This document shows positions 21,716-29,798 of a stretch of 33,223 nucleotides of DNA, piece after piece (within the stretch, counting starts at the first letter, position 1; the number at the start of each line of letters is the position of its first letter). The notes below the pieces were generated by a model. The model was not told the DNA's origin and did no database searches. It worked only from the letters and a program-made list of their open reading frames with translations. This stretch comes from a virus: the IMG/VR virus record IMGVR_UViG_3300038701_002693, positions 1 to 33,223 of that record. One strand, 5' to 3'. The position numbers were made by a program, and so were the translations under genes.

Positions 21716-22377
21716 AAATCTGTAATACTAGATTAAAAAATACAAATGGTTTAGCCAAACATATTCATAACCAACATTCCAATATTTCTAAAGAAGAATA
21801 TTACAATTTATATATTAATGAATCAGATTCATTATGCCAATGTGGTAATACTAAAAAATTTAGAGATTTAGGAGTGGGATATCTTAAACATTGTTCGATG
21901 AAATGTAGATCAAAATTTTCTGAGCCAACAAAATATTGGGAAGGAAAAAAGCAACCCCAAGAAATGATAGATAAGAGAAGAAACACTCTTATCGAAAGAT
22001 ATGATGTTGCATGTGGTTTTTTATTAGGACATTCTTCTGTTGAGAAATATAAGGGGTTCATATGTAGATCTACATATGAAAAAATGTTTATTGATTTTGC
22101 TGAATATTATGAATATACAATATCAGTACCAAATAAAATATCGTATATTCATAAAAATAGAAAAAGATGGTATTTTCCTGATTTTTATATTAATGAATTA
22201 GATCTTATTATAGAAATAAAAAGTAAATGGACTTGGGATTTAAATTATGATATGAATAATGACAAAATAAAGTTTACAAAGATGTCGGGATATGATATTT
22301 TAATTATCAGCGAAGAAAATGGTCTAATGGATAAATCCAAATGGAGTGATTTAAATGAATATATTTCGAGTAGATGA
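21703..22377 (+). CDS. PD-(D/E)XK / Vsr-like homing endonuclease with zinc finger
   Basis: A 224-residue endonuclease. Residues 4-25 form a C2H2-type finger (CKICN...GLAKHIHNQH), followed by more cysteines (CQCG, CSMKC). The C-terminal catalytic part has RSTYEKMFIDFAEYY, RWYFPDFYINELDLIIEIKSKW, i.e. P-D then E-x-K as in PD-(D/E)XK nucleases and Vsr-like phage homing enzymes. It lies between def and the next conserved gene and overlaps that gene's start by 23 bases, supplying its GGAG site. Target not known; the insertion site suggests a nearby core gene. Confidence 0.8.
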   Translation: MVECKICNTRLKNTNGLAKHIHNQHSNISKEEYYNLYINESDSLCQCGNTKKFRDLGVGYLKHCSMKCRSKFSEPTKYWEGKKQPQEMIDKRRNTLIERYDVACGFLLGHSSVEKYKGFICRSTYEKMFIDFAEYYEYTISVPNKISYIHKNRKRWYFPDFYINELDLIIEIKSKWTWDLNYDMNNDKIKFTKMSGYDILIISEENGLMDKSKWSDLNEYISSR

Positions 22378-22909
22378 TGATCCAATTCTCGCAGCCCAAA
22401 TGTTATGTAATTCTCATGTGGTGAAAATGGTGGTAGAAAGTGCCCAAATGCTATCTACAGCTCATCGAGTTCTTGACGGTAAAATTGAAAAAAGATACTC
22501 AAAAAAATTTAGAAAAATTACTTATTATAATCATTTAGCAGATCATATTTTATACAAAGCTGTTCATGTAAATCATCCATCAACTGTTTGGACACGTGAA
22601 ACTTCTGAAAATTATATATGGCATTATCGACATTTTGAAGCATTATGTTACGAATATACATATAGATATGGAAAAATTCACGAAACTGAAACTAAGCTGT
22701 TAAAATTTCTTGGAAAAATACCAACCAATATTAATGTTTCTTCAGAAACTCCACTAAAATTAGCAATGAGTGATCATCCTGAATGTCAATTTCCGAATGA
22801 TCCTGTAAAGTCATATCGTCTGTTTTACCAAACAAAACAGGATCGATTTAAAATGGTTTGGACAAAACGTAATCAACCAGAATGGTTTAAAAGGAGAATA
22901 AATGAGTAG
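22355..22909 (+). CDS. Conserved phage protein (NIFRVDDDPILAAQMLCNSHVVKM family)
   Basis: A 184-residue protein of a family I recognise from T4-like phages: NIFRVDDDPILAAQMLCNSHVVKMVVESAQMLSTAHR at the start, then LYKAVHVNHPSTVWTRETSENYIWHYRHFEALC, and near the end a PEWF motif. Conserved His, Arg and Glu suggest an enzyme; some databases label relatives as pyrimidine-dimer glycosylase-like, which I cannot confirm because it does not resemble T4 DenV by eye. The ribosome site GGAGTG lies inside the endonuclease gene. Confidence 0.7.
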   Translation: MNIFRVDDDPILAAQMLCNSHVVKMVVESAQMLSTAHRVLDGKIEKRYSKKFRKITYYNHLADHILYKAVHVNHPSTVWTRETSENYIWHYRHFEALCYEYTYRYGKIHETETKLLKFLGKIPTNINVSSETPLKLAMSDHPECQFPNDPVKSYRLFYQTKQDRFKMVWTKRNQPEWFKRRINE

Positions 22910-23300
22910 AGACTGGGTACGAGACATTGAAGAAATGCATGAAAAATTTGAATTTCATAAAACAGTAGATCAATTTGACGAAGAAAAATTTTATCAATTA
23001 TTACATTTTCGATTTAGATTTTTAGATGAAGAACTTGGAGAAGGTCAAGGAGCATTAGAAGATGGAGACATCGAAGAAGTTGTAGATGCTCTTATTGATC
23101 TTTGTGTTGTTGCTATTGGCACTTTGGATTTGATGGGTGTAGACTCATACAAAGCTTGGGATGCTGTACATAAAGCAAATATGTCAAAAGAAAGAGGAAT
23201 TAAACCAGGCCGACCAAATCCATTGGGGCTTCCGGATTTAATGAAACCTGAGGGTTGGGTGGGTCCTTCTCATGAGGGAAATCATGGCAAATTCACTTGA
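22902..23300 (+). CDS. MazG/HisE-like nucleotide pyrophosphohydrolase
   Basis: A 132-residue helical protein with the all-alpha NTP-pyrophosphatase signature: FLDEELGEGQ (EExxE at 43-47) and EEVVDALIDLCVVAIGTLDL (ExxD at 59-66), which bind Mg. The C-terminus KPGRPNPLGLPDLM is typical of phage relatives. Such enzymes hydrolyse dNTPs, (p)ppGpp-like or PRA-type substrates; the precise one cannot be told. GGAG lies just before the ATG, and it overlaps both neighbours. Confidence 0.8.
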   Translation: MSRDWVRDIEEMHEKFEFHKTVDQFDEEKFYQLLHFRFRFLDEELGEGQGALEDGDIEEVVDALIDLCVVAIGTLDLMGVDSYKAWDAVHKANMSKERGIKPGRPNPLGLPDLMKPEGWVGPSHEGNHGKFT

Positions 23301-23625
23301 AAATTTTAATACATGGAAGCCTGGGATGATGAAAGATCATCCCAGGATTTCCTGTGTTTATATGATAGAAATTACGGGTAAATACTACATCGGTTTAACA
23401 ACTGATTTGTATAAACGAGTAAAGAATCATATTGCAGATAGGAATAAAAGAAATCATATTCCATTATACAAATGGATGGTAAATAAACCTATGAATGAGC
23501 AAAAAGTTTACATACTTCATGTAGAGACTGACATAAATAAGCTTAAAGAGCTTGAGAAAAAAGAAATTTTGGAAAGAGACACATTATTTCCAAAGGGTTT
23601 AAATTGTAATGGAGGCGGCGGATGA
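23284..23625 (+). CDS. Small GIY-YIG nuclease
   Basis: Start at the ATG at 23284 (GAGGGAAA upstream), 113 residues; an in-frame ATG at 23272 has no ribosome site. The GIY-YIG core is CVYMIEITGKYYIGLTTDLYKRVKNHI, then the catalytic-type Glu region ELEKKEILERDTLFPKGLNCNGGGG. There is no extra DNA-binding module. It may be a minimal homing or repair nuclease. An 11-bp perfect hairpin (23320-23346) lies within codons 13-21. Its stop overlaps the next start (ATGA). Confidence 0.75.
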   Translation: MANSLENFNTWKPGMMKDHPRISCVYMIEITGKYYIGLTTDLYKRVKNHIADRNKRNHIPLYKWMVNKPMNEQKVYILHVETDINKLKELEKKEILERDTLFPKGLNCNGGGG

Positions 23626-24722
23626 AAACAATCCTAATTACTGGTATGAATACTCTTCAAACAAAGAGAGACCATTATCTAAAACAACAACTTCAAGTAG
23701 TTCCAAGTCACACATCTCTTATCGCATGTCTAGAACATATGGGTTGGAGAGTTGAACAAAGACCTGTAAGTCTGGGAGAGGACATTTCACATTATGACGA
23801 AGTTATCGTATATATCCACTCTCCTGCGGGATTTTGCCAGCGTTTGTGGCATGGGCTTTACGCTATTGCTGTTAGACCAAACTGTATCATCTCATTCGAC
23901 GATTGGCAATTCGACAGTATTTTTAATAATATTATTAAATATGGCGAAGTATTAACTGAAAAGAATTACGATTCTGCTTTTCGTGATTATCTTGTTGATA
24001 TGAATGATGGTAATGAAACTAAGGAAGAATTGCAAAAATATATTCCGCATTATCTGGAAGCAATTGATACTCTAAAACAGCGTAATAATCGTCTTCTTAT
24101 CTCTGCTTTTGATGGTGGTGATCTTTCACGATTAAATCTTGAATGGAATGAAGATAAAATTTATCGATTTAATCCAAATCCATATCATGTAAATAGAAAA
24201 CCAGACAATAATTTCTATCGTGAAGGGGATTTGGTATTTCCAAATGAAAAGCGTAAAGAGTGGAATTTTGCTTCTCTTGTTCAGGGAAAAACCCGCAAAT
24301 GGTTATCAAAGCAGAATCCTGATGAATGGAAATGGCCTATTCATTATTACGGTGCTGCGCGTGGACAGTTTAAATCTCCTCGTCTAAAAGAAGGCGACAT
24401 GTGTGCTGAATTCCTTTCACAGTGGGGAATTCTAATGCCAGGATATTTTCATACAGATGGCAAGAAGACTGCATCGGGTTGGTGGAGAGCGCGCTATTTA
24501 CAGGTGGCAGATGTAAGATCAATTCTCATTGGTGAGCCTTCAGAATTATTTGTTATATATAATAATATGGACGTTGCTTCTGTAAAAGCATCAGATGTTG
24601 AAAATATGACAGATAAGGAACTTCGTGCGTTTGCATTAATGCAAAGAGAATGTATATATGATACTCATCCTTTAGATAAAAAAATTCAGAGGGACGAAAT
24701 TAATAGAATTTTATCTAATTAA
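23622..24722 (+). CDS. Putative glycosyltransferase-like phage protein
   Basis: A 366-residue protein. It opens with a Rossmann-type strand (MKTILITGMNTLQTKRDHYL), then HTSLIACLEHMGWRVEQRPV, VIVYIHSPAGFCQRLWHGLYAI and IISFDDWQFDSI. The C-terminal half has HYYGAARGQFKSPRLKEGD, then CAEFLSQWGILMPGYFHTDGKKTASGWWRARYLQVADVRSILIGE. The two-domain layout and the last block look like a GT-B fold with a donor-binding end, but I cannot name the family with certainty. Next to UDP-sugar genes it is a candidate glycosyltransferase of the same pathway. Confidence 0.6.
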   Translation: MKTILITGMNTLQTKRDHYLKQQLQVVPSHTSLIACLEHMGWRVEQRPVSLGEDISHYDEVIVYIHSPAGFCQRLWHGLYAIAVRPNCIISFDDWQFDSIFNNIIKYGEVLTEKNYDSAFRDYLVDMNDGNETKEELQKYIPHYLEAIDTLKQRNNRLLISAFDGGDLSRLNLEWNEDKIYRFNPNPYHVNRKPDNNFYREGDLVFPNEKRKEWNFASLVQGKTRKWLSKQNPDEWKWPIHYYGAARGQFKSPRLKEGDMCAEFLSQWGILMPGYFHTDGKKTASGWWRARYLQVADVRSILIGEPSELFVIYNNMDVASVKASDVENMTDKELRAFALMQRECIYDTHPLDKKIQRDEINRILSN

Positions 24723-24740
24723 TTTGGATGGTGGGGTGCT

Positions 24741-24770
24741 AGATTCTATAAATAAAAATAAAAGGAATCT
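24741..24770 (+). promoter_or_regulatory. Late promoter/inverted repeat before the NUMOD endonuclease
   Basis: AGATTC (24741-24746) and GAATCT (24765-24770) are a perfect 6-bp inverted repeat. The perfect TATAAATA (24747-24754) lies between them, and the right arm overlaps the AAAGGAA ribosome site 2 bases before the ATG at 24773. This is a weaker version of the other endonuclease switches. Confidence 0.5.
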
Positions 24771-24772
24771 TA

Positions 24773-25567
24773 ATGAAGCCTACTCGTCTTTATATAAAAC
24801 AATGTTCTCATTGTAATAAAAAATATTTTGGAAAAACTGTATTAAAAGATATAGAAAAATATGAAGGTTCAGGTAAATTATGGAAACTTCACCTTAAAAA
24901 ACACAATGCCTTAGCAGTTCATATTTGGAATTCTGAATGGTATTATGACAAAGAAATAATGGTTAAAGATGCCTTATTATTCAGTCAATCAAATATGATT
25001 GTAGAAAGCGAGAAATGGTTTAATCTTAAAGAAGAAAATGGAATAGATGGTGGTGATAATTCTGAATTTATAGATTATCTAATTATAGGCGAAAAATTTA
25101 AAGGCGATAATAATCCGGCTAAAAAACCAGGGGTTGGAGAAAAAATATCTAAATCATTACGCGGAAAAAAACAAAGTCCAGAACATGTTAAAAAAAATTC
25201 AGAATTTAGAAAAGGTAAAACGAAAGAAAATTATGAGCCTATTGCCAAAATGTCAAAAACTATTTCAAAAAAATACTCAGGATTGACAAAAGAAAATAGT
25301 GAAATGCGAAGAAATCATTCGAAATCATTATCTGCTAGTATGACAGGTAAAACAAAAGAAACATGTCCTAGATTAGCAAAAGCTTCAAAAACTTTAAGCG
25401 AATCTCTGAGTTTATTGAAATTACATCACCGAAGAGAAATAGTAAGATTAATAGACATCGAGGGATATAACTTCAAGGATATAATAGATTATTTTGATGA
25501 TGTTAGACCATCTATAAATCAGGTGAAAAAAGCATATAAAAAATATAAAGATAATGGAGAAATTTAA
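24773..25567 (+). CDS. GIY-YIG-type homing endonuclease with NUMOD3 repeats
   Basis: A 264-residue protein. The N-terminal RLYIKQCSHCNKKYFGKT and YEGSGKLWKLHLKKHN match the Seg-type GIY-YIG domain, although the usual YIG is YFG here. Three NUMOD3-like DNA-binding segments follow (NPAKKPGVGEKISKSLRGKK, NYEPIAKMSKTISKKYSG, CPRLAKASKTLSESL). The C-terminus (EIVRLIDIEGYNFKDIIDYF) resembles a helix-turn-helix. The catalytic strand departs from consensus, so nuclease activity is uncertain. GGAG in its last codons serves the next gene. Confidence 0.8.
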   Translation: MKPTRLYIKQCSHCNKKYFGKTVLKDIEKYEGSGKLWKLHLKKHNALAVHIWNSEWYYDKEIMVKDALLFSQSNMIVESEKWFNLKEENGIDGGDNSEFIDYLIIGEKFKGDNNPAKKPGVGEKISKSLRGKKQSPEHVKKNSEFRKGKTKENYEPIAKMSKTISKKYSGLTKENSEMRRNHSKSLSASMTGKTKETCPRLAKASKTLSESLSLLKLHHRREIVRLIDIEGYNFKDIIDYFDDVRPSINQVKKAYKKYKDNGEI

Positions 25568-25570
25568 ATT

Positions 25571-26569
25571 ATGATGAAAAGTATTTTAATCGTTGGAGCT
25601 GGTTTTTCTGGAGCAACACTTGCACGAGAATTGGCCGAAAAGGGTTATCATGTTACAATAATTGATAAAAGAAATCATGTTGCTGGAAATGCATATGATG
25701 AAATTCATCAAACATATTCTCAATGGTACCACAAATATGGTCCACATATTTTTCACACGAATAACGAACATGTGTGGGAATATCTTTCAAACTTTACAAG
25801 TTGGGTTCCGTATAAACACAAAGTGAAAGCATTTTATAATAATGAATACTGGACACTTCCACCAAATAAAATCACAAGTGAAAGAATGTCTAAGGATGAA
25901 ATTATTGATGTGTTTTATAAGCCATATACCAAGAAAATGTGGAATATGGAGTTAGAAGATCTTGATCCATCAATTAAAGATAGAGTAAAACCACGCGATG
26001 ATTTGAACGAATTCTACTTTCCAAATGATAAATATCAAGCACTCCCATTAAATGGATATTCAACACTTATTTCAAATATGTTAGAACATAACGATATTGA
26101 TATACGTTTAAACTTAGAATTTCAGAAAGATGATGAGAATCATTTTGATTATATTTTCAATTCAATGCCAATTGATGAATATTTTGAGTTTGAACATGGC
26201 GAGCTTCCATATCGATCGATAAAATTTGCTCATAGAACTACTTCTGAGTATGTACATTCAGAAGCTTCTGTTGTAAATTTAACATCTGAATATGGACCAA
26301 CTCGCATTACAGATTGGTCAAAATTTCCAAATTCCTTTGGTAAAAATCCAATGTTCACTGAGGAATACCCATGCGATTATCGTGAAAACGGTATGGAACG
26401 TTATTATCCTGTGAAAGATATTGACGGAAATAATAGAAAAACATACGAAAAATATAAACAAATGGTAAATAAAGATAAGATGACATTTATCGGCAGATGT
26501 GGCCAATATGTCTATATCGATATGGACATGGCTGTTAATTCATCGCTTCAATTAGCAAAAAAGTTTTAA
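25571..26569 (+). CDS. glf: UDP-galactopyranose mutase
   Basis: A 332-residue flavoenzyme converting UDP-galactopyranose to UDP-galactofuranose. The FAD-binding GAGFSGATLARELAEKG is at 9-25, followed by IIDKRNHVAGNAYD, the substrate loop YGPHIFHTNNEHVWEYL, NGYSTLISNML and the C-terminal FIGRCGQYVYIDMDMAVNSSLQ. Bacterial Glf is about 370-390 residues, so this is a compact form. Start at the first of two ATGs. It supplies a furanose sugar donor to the phage's glycosyltransferases (inference). Confidence 0.93.
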   Translation: MMKSILIVGAGFSGATLARELAEKGYHVTIIDKRNHVAGNAYDEIHQTYSQWYHKYGPHIFHTNNEHVWEYLSNFTSWVPYKHKVKAFYNNEYWTLPPNKITSERMSKDEIIDVFYKPYTKKMWNMELEDLDPSIKDRVKPRDDLNEFYFPNDKYQALPLNGYSTLISNMLEHNDIDIRLNLEFQKDDENHFDYIFNSMPIDEYFEFEHGELPYRSIKFAHRTTSEYVHSEASVVNLTSEYGPTRITDWSKFPNSFGKNPMFTEEYPCDYRENGMERYYPVKDIDGNNRKTYEKYKQMVNKDKMTFIGRCGQYVYIDMDMAVNSSLQLAKKF

Positions 26570-26581
26570 TCCCATATCAAT

Positions 26582-26620
26582 ATACACATAAATAACAATA
26601 AAAAAGGAATTTATGTGTAT
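26582..26620 (+). promoter_or_regulatory. 12-bp inverted repeat with late promoter over the endonuclease start
   Basis: ATACACATAAAT (26582-26593) and ATTTATGTGTAT (26609-26620) are perfect complements around a 15-base loop with AAAAAGGA. CATAAATA lies at 26587-26594, overlapping the left arm, and the GTG start (26615) is in the right arm. Same design as at 21667-21715. Confidence 0.8.
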
Positions 26621-27166
26621 TTTACTGTTTATAAAACAACCTGTCTAATTAATAACAAAATTTATATAGGTGTTCATAAAACAAAAAAACCATATGATTC
26701 TTATTTAGGATCGGGTAAATTAATTCTTTATGCTATAAAAAAATATGGTAAAGAAAACTTCACAAAAGAAATTCTCTTTATATTCGATAATAAATTGGAT
26801 ATGTTTAAAAAAGAAATTGAATTGGTTACTGAAGATTTCTGTTTAAGAGAAGATACTTATAATATGTTTCCAGGTGGAAGCGGCGGCTGTAAATTAAATC
26901 CAGAAAAGAGAAAAGAAATGGGTTTAAAAAATATAAAAATTATTCATAAAAAGAATGAACAAACAAATCATTATAAAAGACTCGGACAATTAAACGCAAA
27001 GAGAATAAAAGGTACAAAAAATAAAATGCATTCGGAGAGAATGAAAAAAATACATAAAGAAACACCTATGTTATGGTGGAACAATGGAAGTGAAAACAAA
27101 AGATCTCATGTATCTCCTGGAGATACATGGGTGCGTGGAAGATTGGCGAAAAGGATAGATTTATGA
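26615..27166 (+). CDS. GIY-YIG homing endonuclease (Seg-like)
   Basis: A 183-residue protein starting at GTG with AAAAAGGA upstream. The GIY-YIG domain has FTVYKTTCLINNKIYIGVHKTK, then YDSYLGSGKLILYAIKKYGKENFTKEILF with catalytic Glu further on (KKEIELV). The C-terminal MLWWNNGSENKRSHVSPGDTW is the WWNNG-type motif found in phage homing enzymes. It ends in an ATGA overlap with the epimerase gene, whose ribosome site AAAGGAT it contains. Confidence 0.87.
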   Translation: MYFTVYKTTCLINNKIYIGVHKTKKPYDSYLGSGKLILYAIKKYGKENFTKEILFIFDNKLDMFKKEIELVTEDFCLREDTYNMFPGGSGGCKLNPEKRKEMGLKNIKIIHKKNEQTNHYKRLGQLNAKRIKGTKNKMHSERMKKIHKETPMLWWNNGSENKRSHVSPGDTWVRGRLAKRIDL

Positions 27167-28563
27167 AAAATATAATTGTTACTGGTGGACTTGGATATAT
27201 TGGATCTGTAATTGTTGAAAAATTATTGGAAAAACAATATGCAGGATTAAATCCGATGTATAAAGTTTTTGTTATTGATAATAAGTCAACATGCTACACA
27301 CAAGAAATGAAACATGAACGAGTTAAATATTACAATGTTGATATCACGGATATAACAGCACTTGACGACGTTTTCAGATCTATTCGCAGACAATATGGAG
27401 AAATAGATGCTATTTTCCATCTTGCCGCACTTTCTGTTGTGTCAGAAAGTAACGAGAAAGAAAAAGATTATCATAGGGTAAATGTAAAAGGTACAGAATC
27501 TCTTGTTCTAATGGCGAATTCATATAGAATTAACAAATTCTTATTTGCATCATCAGCTGCCGTATATAATTATGGGGGTGTTACAAACGGCTATAGTAGA
27601 ACAAAACAACTTGCTGAAAAGGAATTATTGAAACTATCTCCTACTACAAGCAGAATGATATTACGTTTGTATAATGTAATCGGTGCTACAGAAAAATCTG
27701 GAGAAAATAGGAAGAAAGAAACACATCTTATTCCTCTTATTTTGGATAATATCCATTCCGGTAAAGAAATGCAGATATTCGAAACTAACAGTTATAGAGA
27801 TTATATTGACGTGAGAGATGTTGCTAATACATTTATAGAATCGTGTGAAAATATGACTCAAAGAAAAAATAGTGATGTAGATATCATTGACATTTGCTCA
27901 GGTATTCCGACATCAAACCAGGAGATTATCGATGAATGTGAGAGAGTTACTGGAAAGAAACTTAATTATATAGTTAAAGAACGTAGACCCTTCGATCCAT
28001 CGAAAATTGTAGGACCAAGACCGGTTTCCAGTAATTTGATATCTATCAGAAAGTCAATCGAGAGCGCTAACAATTGGATTCTTAAAACCAAGTTTAAAAA
28101 TATTAATAATGTAATAACAGATAAACTTGAACATATTAAACTTACAATGGTTATAGACCATAAAAAAGTACAAACAGAATTAGAAAAATTGGATAAAAAA
28201 ACAATATCTGATAATCCTAAATTACGTGTTGGAAATACAAAGGTTGGTTTCCAATCAATTCCACCATCATCTTTCGTTTACATGGCAAAGGCTATGAATG
28301 ACGGCGCAAATAAATACGGGGCCCGAAATTGGAGAGAATCAGAAGTGATTATGTCAATTTATTTGGATGCAATGATGAGACATCTTCTTTGTGTAATGGA
28401 TGGAGAAGATGTTGCAGAAGATTCTAAAATTGAACATCTTGCTCATATTATGGCAAATTGTGCTATCATTTTAGATGGCCAAAGACTTGGTGTTTTGATT
28501 GATGATAGAAAATCTCCAGGAGACGTAAGCGAAATTTTACAGGAAAATATAAAAGGAAAATAA
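27163..28563 (+). CDS. GalE-like NAD epimerase fused to a DUF5664 dNTP-pyrophosphohydrolase-like domain
   Basis: Start at the ATG at 27163 (466 residues); an in-frame GTG/ATG further up lies inside the endonuclease gene. Residues 1-310 are an extended short-chain dehydrogenase: GGLGYIGS (8-15), IDAIFHLAA, FASSAAVYNYGG and the catalytic YSRTK (Y144, K148), as in UDP-glucose 4-epimerase. Residues about 345-466 match DUF5664: GFQSIPPSSFVYMAKAMNDGANKYGARNW, then MRHLLCVMDGEDVAEDSKIEHLAHIMANCAIIL. That family includes dATP/dGTP pyrophosphohydrolases. Separate genes are the rule; the join is continuous with no internal ribosome site. Confidence 0.85.
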   Translation: MKNIIVTGGLGYIGSVIVEKLLEKQYAGLNPMYKVFVIDNKSTCYTQEMKHERVKYYNVDITDITALDDVFRSIRRQYGEIDAIFHLAALSVVSESNEKEKDYHRVNVKGTESLVLMANSYRINKFLFASSAAVYNYGGVTNGYSRTKQLAEKELLKLSPTTSRMILRLYNVIGATEKSGENRKKETHLIPLILDNIHSGKEMQIFETNSYRDYIDVRDVANTFIESCENMTQRKNSDVDIIDICSGIPTSNQEIIDECERVTGKKLNYIVKERRPFDPSKIVGPRPVSSNLISIRKSIESANNWILKTKFKNINNVITDKLEHIKLTMVIDHKKVQTELEKLDKKTISDNPKLRVGNTKVGFQSIPPSSFVYMAKAMNDGANKYGARNWRESEVIMSIYLDAMMRHLLCVMDGEDVAEDSKIEHLAHIMANCAIILDGQRLGVLIDDRKSPGDVSEILQENIKGK

Positions 28564-29408
28564 TGGTAGACATAACAATCGATTTAGAAAAACTAAGAAA
28601 TAAAGGTCTTTTCGTTGGCATTCCTATGTACGGAGGCCAGTGTTATGGTACTACAACAAAAGCATTAATGGATCTTGCTGTTTTGTGTAAAGAACATAAT
28701 GTTCTTATGAAGACATATTTTCTCTTTAATGAGAGTCTTATTCCTCGTGCTAGAAATTATATTGTTGATGAATTTTTAAGATCAGACTGTGAGTATATGA
28801 TCTTTATTGATGCCGATATTCGCTTCAATGCTTTGGATATTTTTGCAATGTGGCATATTATGAATGAAAGAGAAGATATTGATATTTTCTGTGGAGTATA
28901 TCCTAAAAAAGCAATAGCATGGGAAAAGGTAAAGAACGCTGTTGATCAGGGCTTTGCTGAAGATGATGCAAAAAATCTGGAGAATTATATTGGTGATTAT
29001 GCATTTTCTCCTATTGCTGGGACTATAAATATTGATGAGCCTGCCGAAGTTCTCGAATCCGGTACAGGATTTATGCTTATTAAAAAGCAAACACTTCAGA
29101 AATTTCAAGAATTTCATCCAACATATACATATAAACCAGATCATACACGCACTGAAAACTTTAATGGCGATCGTGAAATTGGTTTATTTTTCCACTGTGA
29201 AATTGATCCAAAAAGTAAGAGATATCTATCAGAAGATTATTGGTTCTGTCAAAAGGCTAGAGAAGCTGGATTGAAAACCTGGATTGCTCCATGGGTTGGA
29301 TTAGAACATACTGGAACCTACACATTTAAAGGATCATTGAGACATCTTGCTCAAATTGGAGAAGCTGTTAATGTTGATCCAGCAAAGTTGAAGAGGAAAT
29401 CAAAATGA
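28563..29408 (+). CDS. Glycosyltransferase, GT-A fold
   Basis: A 281-residue family 2-like glycosyltransferase. KGLFVGIPMYGGQCYG begins the nucleotide-binding half, and the metal-binding DxD is IDAD in YMIFIDADIRFNA (79-90). SGTGFMLIKKQTLQKFQEF, then LSEDYWFCQKAREAGLKTWIAPWVGLEHTGTYTFKG gives the acceptor-side ED motif and the C-terminal His. It starts in a TAATG overlap with the epimerase and probably uses the same sugar donor. The acceptor (DNA base, virion protein or other) is unknown. Confidence 0.88.
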   Translation: MVDITIDLEKLRNKGLFVGIPMYGGQCYGTTTKALMDLAVLCKEHNVLMKTYFLFNESLIPRARNYIVDEFLRSDCEYMIFIDADIRFNALDIFAMWHIMNEREDIDIFCGVYPKKAIAWEKVKNAVDQGFAEDDAKNLENYIGDYAFSPIAGTINIDEPAEVLESGTGFMLIKKQTLQKFQEFHPTYTYKPDHTRTENFNGDREIGLFFHCEIDPKSKRYLSEDYWFCQKAREAGLKTWIAPWVGLEHTGTYTFKGSLRHLAQIGEAVNVDPAKLKRKSK

Positions 29409-29788
29409 TTTTGGATTGGAAAGATAGTATAGATAATATATTGTTTAGCGAACATTTACGTCCTAAGCGATATTATCATTGGAATATGCCTCGTCAAAGC
29501 GGTGTCACAACATACTTGACAAATTTAGCCAAGTATTTACATTATCATGGGCATAAAGTATTATTTATTACACGTAGATTAAATGATTACAATTATATAA
29601 AAAGAAATTTTAACATGCCTTGTGAAATAGATAATATATCAGAAGGTTCTTTCATTAAAGGAAAAACGTTATTATATAATTATATAATATCTGATAATGT
29701 ATCAGATAAATTTATGCTGGAAATAATACCAGCTATCCCGACAACATCTGATACAAAAATAGTTCATATAAATACCACAGAAGGTTAA
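29405..29788 (+). CDS. Small protein with degenerate P-loop
   Basis: A 127-residue protein. RYYHWNMPRQSGVTTYLTNLAKYLHYHGHKVLFITRR resembles the first strand-loop-helix of terminase or helicase ATPases (RQSGKTT), but the P-loop lysine is Val (GVTT). Only this first part of an ATPase is present; there is no Walker B. It may be a remnant, a regulatory partner, or a nucleotide-binding fragment. ATGA overlap at the start; the stop is 10 bases before gp45. Confidence 0.55.
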   Translation: MILDWKDSIDNILFSEHLRPKRYYHWNMPRQSGVTTYLTNLAKYLHYHGHKVLFITRRLNDYNYIKRNFNMPCEIDNISEGSFIKGKTLLYNYIISDNVSDKFMLEIIPAIPTTSDTKIVHINTTEG

Positions 29789-29798
29789 AGGAAACAAT

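Noticed and set aside
28782-29144. Minus-strand 120-residue ORF
   Set aside because: Antisense shadow of the GT-A glycosyltransferase.
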